Assembly: GCF_003601985.1 (NCBI RefSeq)
Contig: NZ_QZXA01000006.1
Coordinates: 62,001-126,000 of the forward strand
DNA length: 64,000 bases
Reading direction: 5' to 3'
From: Mesorhizobium jarvisii
GTDB lineage: Bacteria > Pseudomonadota > Alphaproteobacteria > Rhizobiales > Rhizobiaceae
Shown: positions 16,717 through 26,233 of the stretch, one piece after another
How positions within the stretch are numbered: position 1 is the first letter of the stretch
Layout of the letters: each line of letters opens with the position of its first letter
Program-made: the position numbers and the translations under genes
Notes under the pieces: generated by a model
What the model saw: the letters and a program-made list of their open reading frames with translations, nothing else
Told to the model about the DNA's origin: nothing
Databases searched by the model: none

Positions 16717-18834
16717 ATGAAAAAGCTTGCCGCCATTGCCGCCCTGTCCGCATCGACGCTTGGCCTGTCGGCCGGCGCATCCTTTGCCGACTACACATTG
16801 AATATCCTGCATTTCAATGACTGGCACAGCCGCATCGAAGGCAACAACAAATATGAGTCTACCTGTTCGGCCGACGAGGAGACCAAGGGCGAATGCATCG
16901 GCGGCGCCGGCCGGTTGATCACGGCGATCGCCCAGGAGCGCAAGAAGCTCGAAGGCCAGAACGTGCTGCTGCTCAATGCGGGTGACAGCTTCCAAGGATC
17001 GCTGTTTTACACCACCTACAAGGGCACCGTGGAGGAGGAATTCCTCAATCAGATGAAACCCGACGCGGTGACCCTCGGCAACCATGAATTCGACGATGGC
17101 GAGAGCGCGCTGGTGCCTTACCTCGACAAGGCAAAATTCCCGATCGTCAGTGCCAATGTCGTGCCCAACGACAAGTCCGGCGCGGCCGGCAAGATCAAGC
17201 CGTCGATCGTCGTGGAGGTCGGTGGGCAGAAGATCGGCATTGTCGGCGCCGTCACCAACGACACGCCCGAACTCGCCTCGCCCGGTCCCAACATCGCAAT
17301 CGCGGACGACGTCAAATCGATTACCGCCGAGGTCGAGAAGCTGAAGGCGCAAGGCGTCAACAAGATCATCGCCGTGACCCATATCGGCTACAACAGGGAA
17401 CGCGACATCATCGCCAAGATCCCGGGCATCGACGTGGTTGTCGGCGGCCACAGCCATACGCTCTTGTCGAACACCGATCCGAAGGCGGCGGGCCCCTACC
17501 CGACGATGGTCGACAACCCCGGCGGCTACAAGGTGCCGGTGGTGCAGGCGGCCTCCTATTCGAAATATCTCGGCGAGTTCAAGGTGGTGTTCGACGACAA
17601 TGGCGTCGTCAAGTCGGCGAGCGGCGACCCGATCTTTCTCGACAAGTCGATCACGCCCGATCCCGCCGTGCTCGCCCGTATCAAGGAACTCGGCGCGCCG
17701 ATCGAGGCTTTGAAGAACAAGGAAGTGGCCGAGACCACCGACGTCATCGACGGCAGCCGCGAGAATTGCCGCGCCAAGGAATGCGCGATGGGCAACCTTG
17801 TCTCCGACGCCATCCTCGACCGCGTCAAGGGACAGGGCGTCGAGATCGTTATCTCCAATGGCGGCGGCCTGCGCGCCTCGATCGACAAGGGCACCGTCAC
17901 CATGGGTGAGGTGCTGACCGTGCTGCCGTTCCAGAACACGCTGGCGACCTTCCAGATTTCGGGCAAGGACCTGGTCGCCGGCCTCGAAAGCGGCCTCAGC
18001 CAGATCGAGGACGGCGCAGGGCGCTTCCCACAGGTGGCTGGCCTCAAATACGCCTTCGACAAATCGGTCGCGCCCAATGCCGGCCGCGTCAAATCCGTCG
18101 AGGTCATGGAGAACGGCGCCTGGACGCCGATCAAGCCCGACAAGGACTATCTCGTCGCCACCAACAATTACGTGCGCCAGGGCGGCGACGGCTACAAGGT
18201 CTTCGCCGAAAAGGCCAAGAATGCTTACGACTACGGCCCCGGTCTCGAACAGGTCGTGGCCGACTATCTCGGCGCCCACCGGCCCTACACGCCCAAGCTC
18301 GACGGCCGCATCACCGAGATCGCCGCGACCGTCGCGGCGGCCCCGGCAGCGGAACCGGCCAAGCCTGCAGAGCCGGCAAAGCCTGCCCCCGCGCCAGCAG
18401 AACCTGCCAAGCCCGCCGAGGCCGCAAAGCCCGCCGAAGCGGCACCGGCAATGCCCGAACTGCCCGCCAATTCGGGCAATATCGCCAACACGCCGCCTGC
18501 CATATCGACGGAGAATGCACCTGCGCCACCGGCCGCGCCGGCTCCCGCGGCTCCAGCACCCGCACCAGCCGAGCCGGCAAAGCCCGCCGAGGCCACCCCT
18601 GCACCGGCAGCACCGGCGCCGGCGGAACCCGCCAAGCCGGCAGAACCGGCAAAGCCCGCTGAAGCCGCACCGGCAACAGGCAGCCATGTCATCGTTACCG
18701 GCGACACCTATTGGGATCTGGCCAAGAAGGCCTATGGCGACGCCACCAAGTGGAAACTCATCTACGAGGCCAACAAGGGTCAAAGGCCGCACCGGCTGAT
18801 GCCCGGCGCGACGCTGACCATCCCGGCGAAGTAA
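16717..18834 (+). CDS. 5'-nucleotidase/UshA-type esterase with C-terminal LysM domain
   Basis: 705 residues. Signal peptide about 1-25 (ending SFA before DY). The metallophosphatase domain has the family motifs LHFNDWHSRIE, LNAGDSFQG, LGNHEFDDGE and VVGGHSHTLL; the 5_nucleotid_C domain begins near ECAMGNLVSDAIL. From about residue 535 to 650 the chain is almost purely Ala, Pro, Glu and Lys, with repeated EPAKPAEPAKP units, and residues 656-704 are a LysM peptidoglycan-binding domain (GDTYWDLAKKAYGDATKW). It probably releases phosphate from external nucleotides while tethered to the wall. The LysM tail is an uncommon addition to this family. Confidence 0.9.
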   Translation: MKKLAAIAALSASTLGLSAGASFADYTLNILHFNDWHSRIEGNNKYESTCSADEETKGECIGGAGRLITAIAQERKKLEGQNVLLLNAGDSFQGSLFYTTYKGTVEEEFLNQMKPDAVTLGNHEFDDGESALVPYLDKAKFPIVSANVVPNDKSGAAGKIKPSIVVEVGGQKIGIVGAVTNDTPELASPGPNIAIADDVKSITAEVEKLKAQGVNKIIAVTHIGYNRERDIIAKIPGIDVVVGGHSHTLLSNTDPKAAGPYPTMVDNPGGYKVPVVQAASYSKYLGEFKVVFDDNGVVKSASGDPIFLDKSITPDPAVLARIKELGAPIEALKNKEVAETTDVIDGSRENCRAKECAMGNLVSDAILDRVKGQGVEIVISNGGGLRASIDKGTVTMGEVLTVLPFQNTLATFQISGKDLVAGLESGLSQIEDGAGRFPQVAGLKYAFDKSVAPNAGRVKSVEVMENGAWTPIKPDKDYLVATNNYVRQGGDGYKVFAEKAKNAYDYGPGLEQVVADYLGAHRPYTPKLDGRITEIAATVAAAPAAEPAKPAEPAKPAPAPAEPAKPAEAAKPAEAAPAMPELPANSGNIANTPPAISTENAPAPPAAPAPAAPAPAPAEPAKPAEATPAPAAPAPAEPAKPAEPAKPAEAAPATGSHVIVTGDTYWDLAKKAYGDATKWKLIYEANKGQRPHRLMPGATLTIPAK

Positions 18835-18857
18835 CGTCACTTCGCCTTTTGCCATTC

Positions 18858-18894
18858 AACACCCGCCTGGGAAACCGGGCGGGTGTTCTGTTTT
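18858..18894 (+). terminator. Rho-independent terminator
   Basis: AACACCCGCC (18858-18867) pairs with GGCGGGTGTT (18878-18887), followed by CTGTTTT. It closes the nucleotidase transcript. Confidence 0.85.
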
Positions 18895-18980
18895 CAGCTC
18901 GACACGCGTTAAGGTGCGGCCAGACGCGACATTGAAAGCCCGCGCAGGATGATTAGGTTCGCGCCTCCTGGAGAACCCCT

Positions 18981-20045
18981 ATGACGCTCACAATCGCTGT
19001 CGATCCCAAAGCCGCGAAGGCCCTTGGCCCACTGCCGGCCGGGCATCCGCCGGTCAAGACCGGCAAGGTCGGTGTCATGCTGATCAATCTCGGCACGCCT
19101 GACGGCACCGACTTCAAGCCGATGTGGCGTTATCTCAGGGAATTCCTGTCCGATCCGCGCGTCATCGAACTCAACAGGGCGATCTGGTATCCGATCCTCT
19201 ATGGCCTGGTGCTCACCACCCGGCCGAAGAAGTCCGGCGCCAACTACGCCCGGATATGGAACCAGAAAAGGAACGAGTCGCCGCTGCGCACTTACACCCG
19301 CGCCCAGGGCGAAAAGCTGGCCGAGGCGTTGCGCGACCTGCCCAATGTCGTCGTCGACTGGGCGATGCGCTACGGCAATCCTTCGACCGCGAGTGTCGCC
19401 GAAAGTCTGGTCGCACAGGGCTGCGACCGCATTCTTTCGTTCCCGCTCTACCCGCAATACTCCGCGACGACCACGGCCACCGCCAATGATCAGCTGTTTC
19501 GCGCCTTGATGAAGATGCGCGCGGCCCCCGCCATCCGCAGCGTGCCGCCTTACTATGACGAGCCGGTCTATATCGAGGCGCTGGCGCGTTCGATCGAGCA
19601 GAATCTCGCGACGCTGGATTTCGAGCCGGAAGTGGTCATCGCCTCATACCACGGCATCCCAAGGCCCTATTTCGAAAAAGGTGATCCCTACCATTGCCAC
19701 TGCCTCAAGACGACCCGGCTGTTGCGCGACAGGCTCGGCTGGGACGAAAAGAAGCTGATAACCACCTTCCAGTCCCGCTTCGGCGCCCAGGAATGGCTGC
19801 AGCCCTACACTGACAAGACGGTGGAGAAACTGGGCAAGGACGGCGTCAAATCCATCGCCATCGTCAATCCCGGCTTTTCCGTCGACTGCATCGAGACGCT
19901 GGACGAGATCGGCCGCGAGGCAGCCGAGACTTTTCATCACGCCGGCGGCAAGAACTTCGCCCATATCCCTTGCCTCAATGACAGTGCCGAGGGCATGGCG
20001 GTGATCGAGGCGATGGTGCGGCGCGAACTGTCCGGCTGGGTCTAG
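18981..20045 (+). CDS. hemH: Ferrochelatase
   Basis: 354 residues. It inserts Fe2+ into protoporphyrin IX, the last step of protoheme synthesis. The metal-binding His is His224 in ASYHGIPRPYFEKGDPYHCHC, and the conserved segments GVMLINLGTPDG and FPLYPQYSATTTA are present. It may sit at the inner membrane face. The gene has its own upstream region after a terminator. The start ATG follows GGAGAACCCCT. Confidence 0.95.
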   Translation: MTLTIAVDPKAAKALGPLPAGHPPVKTGKVGVMLINLGTPDGTDFKPMWRYLREFLSDPRVIELNRAIWYPILYGLVLTTRPKKSGANYARIWNQKRNESPLRTYTRAQGEKLAEALRDLPNVVVDWAMRYGNPSTASVAESLVAQGCDRILSFPLYPQYSATTTATANDQLFRALMKMRAAPAIRSVPPYYDEPVYIEALARSIEQNLATLDFEPEVVIASYHGIPRPYFEKGDPYHCHCLKTTRLLRDRLGWDEKKLITTFQSRFGAQEWLQPYTDKTVEKLGKDGVKSIAIVNPGFSVDCIETLDEIGREAAETFHHAGGKNFAHIPCLNDSAEGMAVIEAMVRRELSGWV

Positions 20046-20054
20046 GAGAAATTC

Positions 20055-20155
20055 CAGGAAAAATGTGAAACGGTTTTGCGGGAAAAGCGCATAGCGCTTT
20101 CCCTTGGGAATTTCGTCAACCAGAGAGTTAGAGCGGCTCGCCGCTCTAACCGGAA
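20055..20155. repeat. Probable dispersed rhizobial intergenic repeat with two hairpins
   Basis: The 154-bp gap after hemH contains GGGAAAAGCGCATAGCGCTT-type dyad (about 20080-20104) and a perfect 10-bp stem GTTAGAGCGG/CCGCTCTAAC with loop CTCG at 20127-20150. The order AGGAAAAATGTGAAACGG, hairpin, GGAATTTCGTC, TTAGAGCGG resembles a repeat frequent between genes in rhizobial genomes; this is from memory and no second copy was noticed in the window. Confidence 0.5.
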
Positions 20156-20199
20156 CAAGGGCCACTGCGGGGCGTTGAGGCGCACCTTCGGAGAATTCG

Positions 20200-21411
20200 A
20201 TGCCCCGCAAACTCGACCTCAGAACCGGCCGGCCCGTCTGGTCCGCCTATCGGGCGCCTGCCGTGCCGGCGTCGGCGCTGACCCGCGACGTCAAGGCCGA
20301 TGTCCTGATCATCGGTATGGGCATCAGCGGCGCCATGATGGCCGAGGCGCTGACGGCGGACGGGCATCAGGTGATCTGCATCGACCGGCGCGGGCCGCTG
20401 AAAGGCTCGACCGCTGCGACCACGGCACTGGTCCAGTTTGAAATCGATCAGCCGCTTTCAACGCTCTCGAAGATGATCGGCAAGGCCAAGGCACAGCAGG
20501 CCTGGCGCCGCTCGCGCCTCGCCGTTTCCAACCTCGCTGGCCGTATCGAGGATCTCGCAATCGATTGTCGCCTGCGCCGCACCCAGTCGCTCTATCTGGC
20601 CGGCACGGTGCTCGGTCCGTCGGAGCTGCGCGAGGAAGCCGAAGCGCGGCGGCAGGCGGGCATTGCCGCAACCTATCTGACGCCGCAGCCGCTGGCGGAG
20701 ACATTCCGCATCAACCGCGGCGGCGCCATCCTCAGCCACGGCAACATCGCGCTCGACCCGCGCAAGCTGACGGCCGGCTTGCTGCTCAAGGCGCTGGAGC
20801 GCAAGGCCCGCTTCCTCGCTCCCGTCGAGGCGACGGTGATCGAAGACAGTGCCGACGAGGTGATCGTGGCCACGAAAGACGGTCCCAGCATCACGGCACG
20901 GCATGTCGTTCTGGCCACCGGCTACGAACTGGTCGACATCGTGCCGGCGGCGGCCCACCGGATCATTTCGACCTGGGCGATCGCGACGCGCCCGCAACCG
21001 CGAAAACTCTGGCCGGGTCCGGCGTTTATCTGGGAAGCGTCAGACCCGTATCTCTATATGCGCTCGACGGCCGACGGCAGGGTCATATGCGGCGGCGAGG
21101 ACGAGGACTTTGTCGACGAGACGCGGCGCGACGAACTGATCGCCGACAAGAGTGCCCGAATTGCCGACAAGCTGGGCCAGTTGTTCCCGCACCTCGACGT
21201 CAGGCCTGAATTCGCCTGGACCGGCTCCTTCGGCACAACCAGCACCGGCCTGCCCTATATCGGCGCCGTCCCCCGCCATCCGCGCATCCATGCCGTCATG
21301 GGTTACGGCGGCAACGGCATCACCTTCTCGCGCATCGCTTCCGAAATTGTTTCGGCTTCGATCAAGGGACTCGCCGACATGGATGCGGAGCTGTTTGCCT
21401 TCAACCGGTGA
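20200..21411 (+). CDS. FAD-dependent oxidoreductase (DAO family)
   Basis: 403 residues. An N-terminal FAD Rossmann motif ([19 protein letters not shown]) lies at residues 28-46, followed by the DAO-type [18 protein letters not shown] segment. The C-terminal part ([20 protein letters not shown], then [18 protein letters not shown]) is typical of glycine/D-amino-acid oxidase-like proteins. It lacks the Rieske domain found in some relatives. It probably oxidises an amine or amino acid; the substrate is unknown. Isolated gene between hemH and qmcA. Confidence 0.85.
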   Translation: MPRKLDLRTGRPVWSAYRAPAVPASALTRDVKADVLIIGMGISGAMMAEALTADGHQVICIDRRGPLKGSTAATTALVQFEIDQPLSTLSKMIGKAKAQQAWRRSRLAVSNLAGRIEDLAIDCRLRRTQSLYLAGTVLGPSELREEAEARRQAGIAATYLTPQPLAETFRINRGGAILSHGNIALDPRKLTAGLLLKALERKARFLAPVEATVIEDSADEVIVATKDGPSITARHVVLATGYELVDIVPAAAHRIISTWAIATRPQPRKLWPGPAFIWEASDPYLYMRSTADGRVICGGEDEDFVDETRRDELIADKSARIADKLGQLFPHLDVRPEFAWTGSFGTTSTGLPYIGAVPRHPRIHAVMGYGGNGITFSRIASEIVSASIKGLADMDAELFAFNR

Positions 21412-21532
21412 GTGCAGACCCACAAACAATCCTTCATCACCTGATTGTAACGCTCCTGAAACACACTTAAGTCTTTGGCGAAGTCGGCTGCGCGGGAATG
21501 GCTCTCGCGGCCCGCTTCTGAGGGAGAGCCAA

Positions 21533-22483
21533 ATGGATTTCAGTGGTTTCGATATTGCGGTCGTTGTTCTTGTCGCGCTTGTCGTGCTGGTGCTGTTCAA
21601 AGGCATCAAGACAGTTCCCCAAGGCTACAACTATACGGTCGAACGTTTTGGCCGTTACACCAGGACACTGAGCCCCGGCCTCAACATCATCACGCCGTTC
21701 GTCGACCGCATTGGCGCCAAGATGAACATGATGGAGCAGGTGCTCGACGTGCCGAGCCAGGAAATCATCACCCGCGACAACGCCATCGTCGGTGTCGACG
21801 GGATCGCCTTCTACCAGATCCTCAATGCTGCACAGGCCGCCTACCAGGTTGCCGGCCTGCAGAACGCCATCCTCAACCTGACGATGACCAACATCCGTAC
21901 CGTCATGGGCTCGATGGACCTCGACGAGCTGTTGTCCAACCGCGACGCCATCAACGAGCGCCTGCTGCGCGTCGTCGACGAGGCGGCGCATCCGTGGGGC
22001 ATCAAGATCACCCGCGTCGAGATCAAGGACATCAACCCGCCGGCCAACCTCATCGAATCGATGGGCCGCCAGATGACCGCCGAGCGTAACAAGCGTGCGC
22101 AGATCCTGGCCGCCGAAGGCCTCAAGCAGTCGCAGATCCTCGAGGCCGAAGGCCGCAAGGAAGCCGCCTTCCGCGACGCCGAGGCGCGCGAACGCTCGGC
22201 TGAGGCCGAAGCCCGCGCCACCCAGGTGGTTTCGGAAGCGATTTCCAAGGGCGACGTGCAGGCGCTGAACTACTTCGTCGCGCAGAAATACACCGAGGCG
22301 CTGGGCAAGATCGGCACCGCCACCAACAGCAAGATCGTGCTGATGCCTTTCGAGGCGTCGTCGCTGATCGGCTCGCTCGGCGGCATCGGCGAGATCGCCA
22401 AGGAAGTCTTCCGCAGCGAGGGCACGACCGGCGCACAGCGCCAAGCCGCCCGCCCCCCGGTCGTGCGCCCGAGCGACAACTGA
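21533..22483 (+). CDS. qmcA: SPFH/Band 7 (stomatin-like) membrane protein
   Basis: 316 residues. One N-terminal membrane helix (residues 7-23) is followed by the SPFH domain ([32 protein letters not shown]) and a long coiled coil rich in Ala and Glu (about 190-240). QmcA-type proteins form large cage-like oligomers with FtsH-type proteases or quality-control roles in membrane microdomains. The NfeD partner gene starts 21 nt downstream, the usual pairing. Confidence 0.9.
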   Translation: MDFSGFDIAVVVLVALVVLVLFKGIKTVPQGYNYTVERFGRYTRTLSPGLNIITPFVDRIGAKMNMMEQVLDVPSQEIITRDNAIVGVDGIAFYQILNAAQAAYQVAGLQNAILNLTMTNIRTVMGSMDLDELLSNRDAINERLLRVVDEAAHPWGIKITRVEIKDINPPANLIESMGRQMTAERNKRAQILAAEGLKQSQILEAEGRKEAAFRDAEARERSAEAEARATQVVSEAISKGDVQALNYFVAQKYTEALGKIGTATNSKIVLMPFEASSLIGSLGGIGEIAKEVFRSEGTTGAQRQAARPPVVRPSDN

Positions 22484-22503
22484 GTTCGTAGGAGGTCACT
22501 CTT

Positions 22504-22968
22504 ATGTTCGATCGCATCATTTCCGAACTCGGCCCGTGGAACTGGATGGTCCTGGGCTTCGTGCTGCTGGTCGTAGAGGTCATCGCGCCGGGCTTCTTCA
22601 TGCTGTGGATCGGCATCGCCGCGCTCATCATCGGCGCGGTGTCGCTGCTGATCTGGGATGCGGCGATCTGGAGCTGGCAGGTCCAGGTCCTTGCCTTCCT
22701 GGCGCTCTCGCTGGTCTCAGCCTTCGTCGGCAAGAAACTCATGGGCGGGCGCGACCAGCCAACCGACCAGCCGCTGCTCAACCGGCGCGGCGCCCAGATG
22801 GTCGGCCGCATGGCGACGCTTGCCGAGCCGATCAAGGACGGCCGCGGCCGCATCAAGCTCGGCGACACGCTGTGGCGAGTCTCCGGGCCTGACCTGCCGG
22901 CCGGTACACAGGTACGCGTGACGGGTGCCGCGGATACAGACCTGGAGCTTACAGTGGAACGCGTCTGA
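22504..22968 (+). CDS. NfeD family protein, short type
   Basis: 154 residues. Three predicted membrane helices (about 12-32, 36-56 and 60-78) precede a C-terminal OB-fold domain (about 92-152, ending GTQVRVTGAADTDLELTVERV). This is the NfeD1b/YbbK-partner type without the serine protease domain. It is encoded directly after the stomatin-like gene, and the pair probably forms a membrane complex. Confidence 0.88.
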   Translation: MFDRIISELGPWNWMVLGFVLLVVEVIAPGFFMLWIGIAALIIGAVSLLIWDAAIWSWQVQVLAFLALSLVSAFVGKKLMGGRDQPTDQPLLNRRGAQMVGRMATLAEPIKDGRGRIKLGDTLWRVSGPDLPAGTQVRVTGAADTDLELTVERV

Positions 22969-23003
22969 ACTTTCACAGCGCACCCACCTCGGTAAGCATG
23001 CTC

Positions 23004-23177
23004 AGATTCAGGTCAGGCCAAGCCGGACTCGAAGACGGGCGCGAAGCGACCAAACCAGGTGGCTTACGAGAGCCGGAGCGGAGTGTACTTTTTGTAGGTG
23101 AGCCCAGTCTACTGCGACGCAGTAGAACGGCGAAGCGCAGCTATCAGCCATTTGCAGACCGGCCTCACCTGAATATC
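23004..23177. repeat. Dispersed intergenic repeat, copy 2 (174 bp)
   Basis: It has the same ends as copy 1 at 4623-4770: AGATTCAGGTCAGGCC on the left and GGCCTCACCTGAATATC on the right, and the shared core TCTACTGC-GAC-GCAGTAGA (23109-23127). It is 26 bp longer, with the extra bases in the left arm, and has lost one T in the core stem. It ends 7 nt beyond the stop codon of the minus-strand KpsF gene. Confidence 0.85.
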
Positions 23178-23184
23178 GGCATGC

Positions 23185-24186
23185 CTAGGCGGCGCCGATG
23201 CGCAGCAGGTCATGGAAATGCACCACGCCCAGCGGCATGTTGTTCCTGGTCACCACCAGCGCGCCGATATTGTGCTCGTTGAGCAGCGCGATCGCCGTGC
23301 CGGCAAGCGTCTGCGGATCGACCGTCTTGGGCGTGCGGGTCATCACCTCCTCGACGATGACGTCGGCCAGATTGCGGTGCAAATTGCGCGCGACATCGCC
23401 GTCGGTGATGATCCCGGCCAGTTCGCCATTGGCGTCGACGATCAGGACGCAGCCGACCTTCTTCTGCGACAGCGTCATCACCGCTTCCGGCATCTTGGTG
23501 CCGAGCACGGCCAGCGGCATCTGGTCGCCGACCCGCATGATCTCGGAGACCATGGTCAAATTGGCGCCGAGCTGGCCGCCGGGATGGAAGGTGCGGAAAT
23601 GGTCCGGCGTGAAACCCCGCGCCTCGAGCAGAGCGATCGCCAGCGCATCGCCGATGACCAGCTGCAGCAGCGTCGACGTCGTCGGCGCCAGCCCGTGCGG
23701 GCAGGCCTCGGGGGTGCGCGGCAAAAGCAGCACCACATCGGCCGCGCGCGCCAGCGCCGATGTCTCGCCCGATGTGACGGCGATGAGCGGGATGGAAAAA
23801 CGCCTGGAATAGGCGACGATGCCGAGCATCTCCTTGCTCTCGCCCGACCATGAGATGGCGATGATGGCGTCATCCCTGGCGATCATGCCGAGATCGCCAT
23901 GATTGGCCTCGACGGGATGGACGAAGAAGGCCGGCGTGCCGGTCGAAGCCAGCGTCGCCGCGATCTTCGAGCCGATATGGCCGCTTTTGCCGACGCCGGT
24001 GACGATCAGCCGGCCTTCGATCTTCGAAATCATGTCGACGGCCTGCGCGAAAGGCGCGGCCAGTCCGTTCTCGAGCGCCTCGGCAAGGGCGGCGATGCCG
24101 GCCTGCTCGGTCGCCACCGTTCTCAGTGCCGAATCGATCGACGCTTGCCTGTCCAGGGGCTTCTTATCGAGGGGTCTGCCATGCAT
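23185..24186 (-). CDS. kpsF: KpsF/GutQ family sugar-phosphate isomerase
   Basis: 333 residues from ATG 24186; a longer reading to 24342 adds a non-homologous stretch. The SIS domain (about 40-190) has GVGKSGHIGSKIAATLASTG and VEANHGDLGMI, and two CBS domains follow (about 205-333, MPEAVMTLSQKKVGCVLIVD). Such enzymes interconvert ribulose 5-phosphate and arabinose 5-phosphate, the first step to Kdo of lipopolysaccharide. The gene is divergent from the outer-membrane protein at 24394. Confidence 0.92.
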   Translation of the reverse strand: MHGRPLDKKPLDRQASIDSALRTVATEQAGIAALAEALENGLAAPFAQAVDMISKIEGRLIVTGVGKSGHIGSKIAATLASTGTPAFFVHPVEANHGDLGMIARDDAIIAISWSGESKEMLGIVAYSRRFSIPLIAVTSGETSALARAADVVLLLPRTPEACPHGLAPTTSTLLQLVIGDALAIALLEARGFTPDHFRTFHPGGQLGANLTMVSEIMRVGDQMPLAVLGTKMPEAVMTLSQKKVGCVLIVDANGELAGIITDGDVARNLHRNLADVIVEEVMTRTPKTVDPQTLAGTAIALLNEHNIGALVVTRNNMPLGVVHFHDLLRIGAA

Positions 24187-24393
24187 GGATGATGCGATTA
24201 GCGCGTTGCCGCCCGCCTGTCCAACAGAAATGGCGCTGGCACCAGGCGGCGGAGGCTTCGGACAGGTCACAGGATCCCGCAAACAGCGGCACTTTAACCG
24301 GGCGAACGATCGCCGCCTCAACCCTCCGTTAACCATCCGCATTTACGGTTCGGTAAGTATGGCGCGCACAGCGCCGCGCAAGCAGTGGTGGCG

Positions 24394-26178
24394 ATGTCCG
24401 GGGCCCAGCCAGAAAAATCGAGTGGACGACGGGGCAAGGCGGTATGCACCTTGTTGCTGGCGACCAGCATGTTTGCCTTGCTTCGCCCGGCACCTCTCCA
24501 CGCCCAGGAAACGGAGCTGCGCGGCGAGGTTTCCGAATCGGCGATCCTGTCCGACCAGCAGCGCAAGGCAAGGCAGCTCGCCCTTGCCACCCAGGGCCAG
24601 CAACAGTCGGCCAACACCGCGCAGGACGATGCGCCGCCGCGCACCTATTTGCCGGCCAGCGCCGGCGCTGTCCCCGACGACACGGGCACGGATGCCGCCA
24701 CCGGCAGCATTTTCGATCCGCCGCAGGCGACCGACGACACGGCCACCGACAATCCGACGCCGCCCAAGCCTCGCCGCCGTCCGTCAAGCGCCAGCCAGAA
24801 CGCGGCGGATCAGGACAGGACCAAAACGGGCACCAAGACGGCCGACAAGTCGAAGAAGAAGAAGGCGGCGACCGCGACCACGGACACCACTCAAGCCGCG
24901 ACCGACGATACCGACAGCGCCACGACCGACCAGGAAGCGGCTAACCGCCGTGCTCTCACCGTCGACAGCGCCGATAGGCAAAAACTCGACCCCGGCGCCG
25001 AGCGTACCGCCGCCATCGAGGGCCAGAACAAGAAAGCCGAGGACGACCCCTTCGCGCCCACCGGCGTCAAATGGGGTTCCTTCGTCATCCGGCCATCGAT
25101 CGAACAGGGGTTGACCGCCACCACAAACGGCGATTCGAGCAGTGCCGGCACCTCGGCGCTGCTGTCTGAGACAGCGTTGCGCTTTACCGCCGTCTCCGAC
25201 TGGCGCGAAAACTCCGCCACCATCGACGGCTATGGCCTGTTCCGCGATACGGTGTCGGGTTACCGGGTTCACGATGCGCAGGGCCGCATCGAAGGCCAGC
25301 TCAATGTCGACCTCGACAACGAACTGCGCGCCATCGCCAAGCTCGGCTACGAAGCCGTGCCGGAAACGGCGTCCTCGCCCAACGCCATTGCCGGCGTCAG
25401 TACCCAGCCGCTGCGGCAGACGATCGACGGCAGCCTTGGCGTCGAAAAAGCGGTCGGCAAGATGCAATACACGTTGACCGGCGCGGTCTCGCACGACTTC
25501 TACGGCGACGCCGAGCTTTCGGACGGCACCACGCTGTCGCAGAAGGATCAGGACAACACGCTCTACACGGCAACCTTGCGCACCGGCTACGAAATCTCTC
25601 CGGCCCTCACCCCGTTCACCGAAATCGAGGTCGGCCGACGGGCCTACGATCAGCGCATCGACAATGAAGGCTTCGAGCGTTCCTCGACCCGCCTTGGCGC
25701 TCGCGCCGGCCTGCAACTCGACATGGGTGAGAAGCTCTCCGGCGAGTTCTCGGCCGGCTGGCTGAGGGAAGCGATCGACGACAAGAGCCTGGAGGCGATT
25801 TCCGGCGCCACCGTCAACGCCGATCTCAAATGGTCGCCGGAGCGCGGAACGACGATCGGCCTGACCGGCAAGACCACTGTCGAGACCACCACCACGGCGG
25901 GTGAAAGCGGCGATATCCTCTATTCCGGCCGCTTGACGGCCGAACGGCAGATCCGCGCCAACCTTACAGCGAACGCGGCCCTGGGCCTCGACTGGCGCGA
26001 CTATGTCGGCATCGACGGCCATGACAGGATCTTGAGCGCAGAGACCGGGCTGACCTGGTGGCTGAACCGCTATGCCGGCCTCACCAGCCGGGTGAGAACC
26101 GAAAAGCTGACCAGCAACCTGCCCGGCCGCGACTACACTGCCAACAGCATCTACCTCGGCCTGAAAGTGCAGCGCTGA
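24394..26178 (+). CDS. Outer-membrane beta-barrel protein with disordered N-terminal region
   Basis: 594 residues. A signal sequence (about 14-38, ending LHAQ) is followed by 180 residues rich in Thr, Ala, Asp and Lys with little hydrophobic content, then from about residue 220 a series of alternating beta strands (WGSFVIRPSIEQGLTATTN, and so on) to a C-terminal aromatic/basic end (YLGLKVQR). This matches rhizobial outer-membrane beta-barrel proteins of the BBP2/surface-antigen type. The ligand is unknown. The ATG at 24394 follows a weaker GTG at 24385 in frame. Confidence 0.78.
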   Translation: MSGAQPEKSSGRRGKAVCTLLLATSMFALLRPAPLHAQETELRGEVSESAILSDQQRKARQLALATQGQQQSANTAQDDAPPRTYLPASAGAVPDDTGTDAATGSIFDPPQATDDTATDNPTPPKPRRRPSSASQNAADQDRTKTGTKTADKSKKKKAATATTDTTQAATDDTDSATTDQEAANRRALTVDSADRQKLDPGAERTAAIEGQNKKAEDDPFAPTGVKWGSFVIRPSIEQGLTATTNGDSSSAGTSALLSETALRFTAVSDWRENSATIDGYGLFRDTVSGYRVHDAQGRIEGQLNVDLDNELRAIAKLGYEAVPETASSPNAIAGVSTQPLRQTIDGSLGVEKAVGKMQYTLTGAVSHDFYGDAELSDGTTLSQKDQDNTLYTATLRTGYEISPALTPFTEIEVGRRAYDQRIDNEGFERSSTRLGARAGLQLDMGEKLSGEFSAGWLREAIDDKSLEAISGATVNADLKWSPERGTTIGLTGKTTVETTTTAGESGDILYSGRLTAERQIRANLTANAALGLDWRDYVGIDGHDRILSAETGLTWWLNRYAGLTSRVRTEKLTSNLPGRDYTANSIYLGLKVQR

Positions 26179-26233
26179 AACACGCGTGCGCAGGAGGGGC
26201 GGTCAGCCGCTCGCGCTGGCATTACCCATCCAG

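Noticed and set aside
16696..18855. 719-codon open frame antisense to the 5'-nucleotidase
   Set aside because: Low-complexity Arg/Gly/Leu-rich shadow of the Ala/Pro repeats; the plus-strand gene has clear domains.
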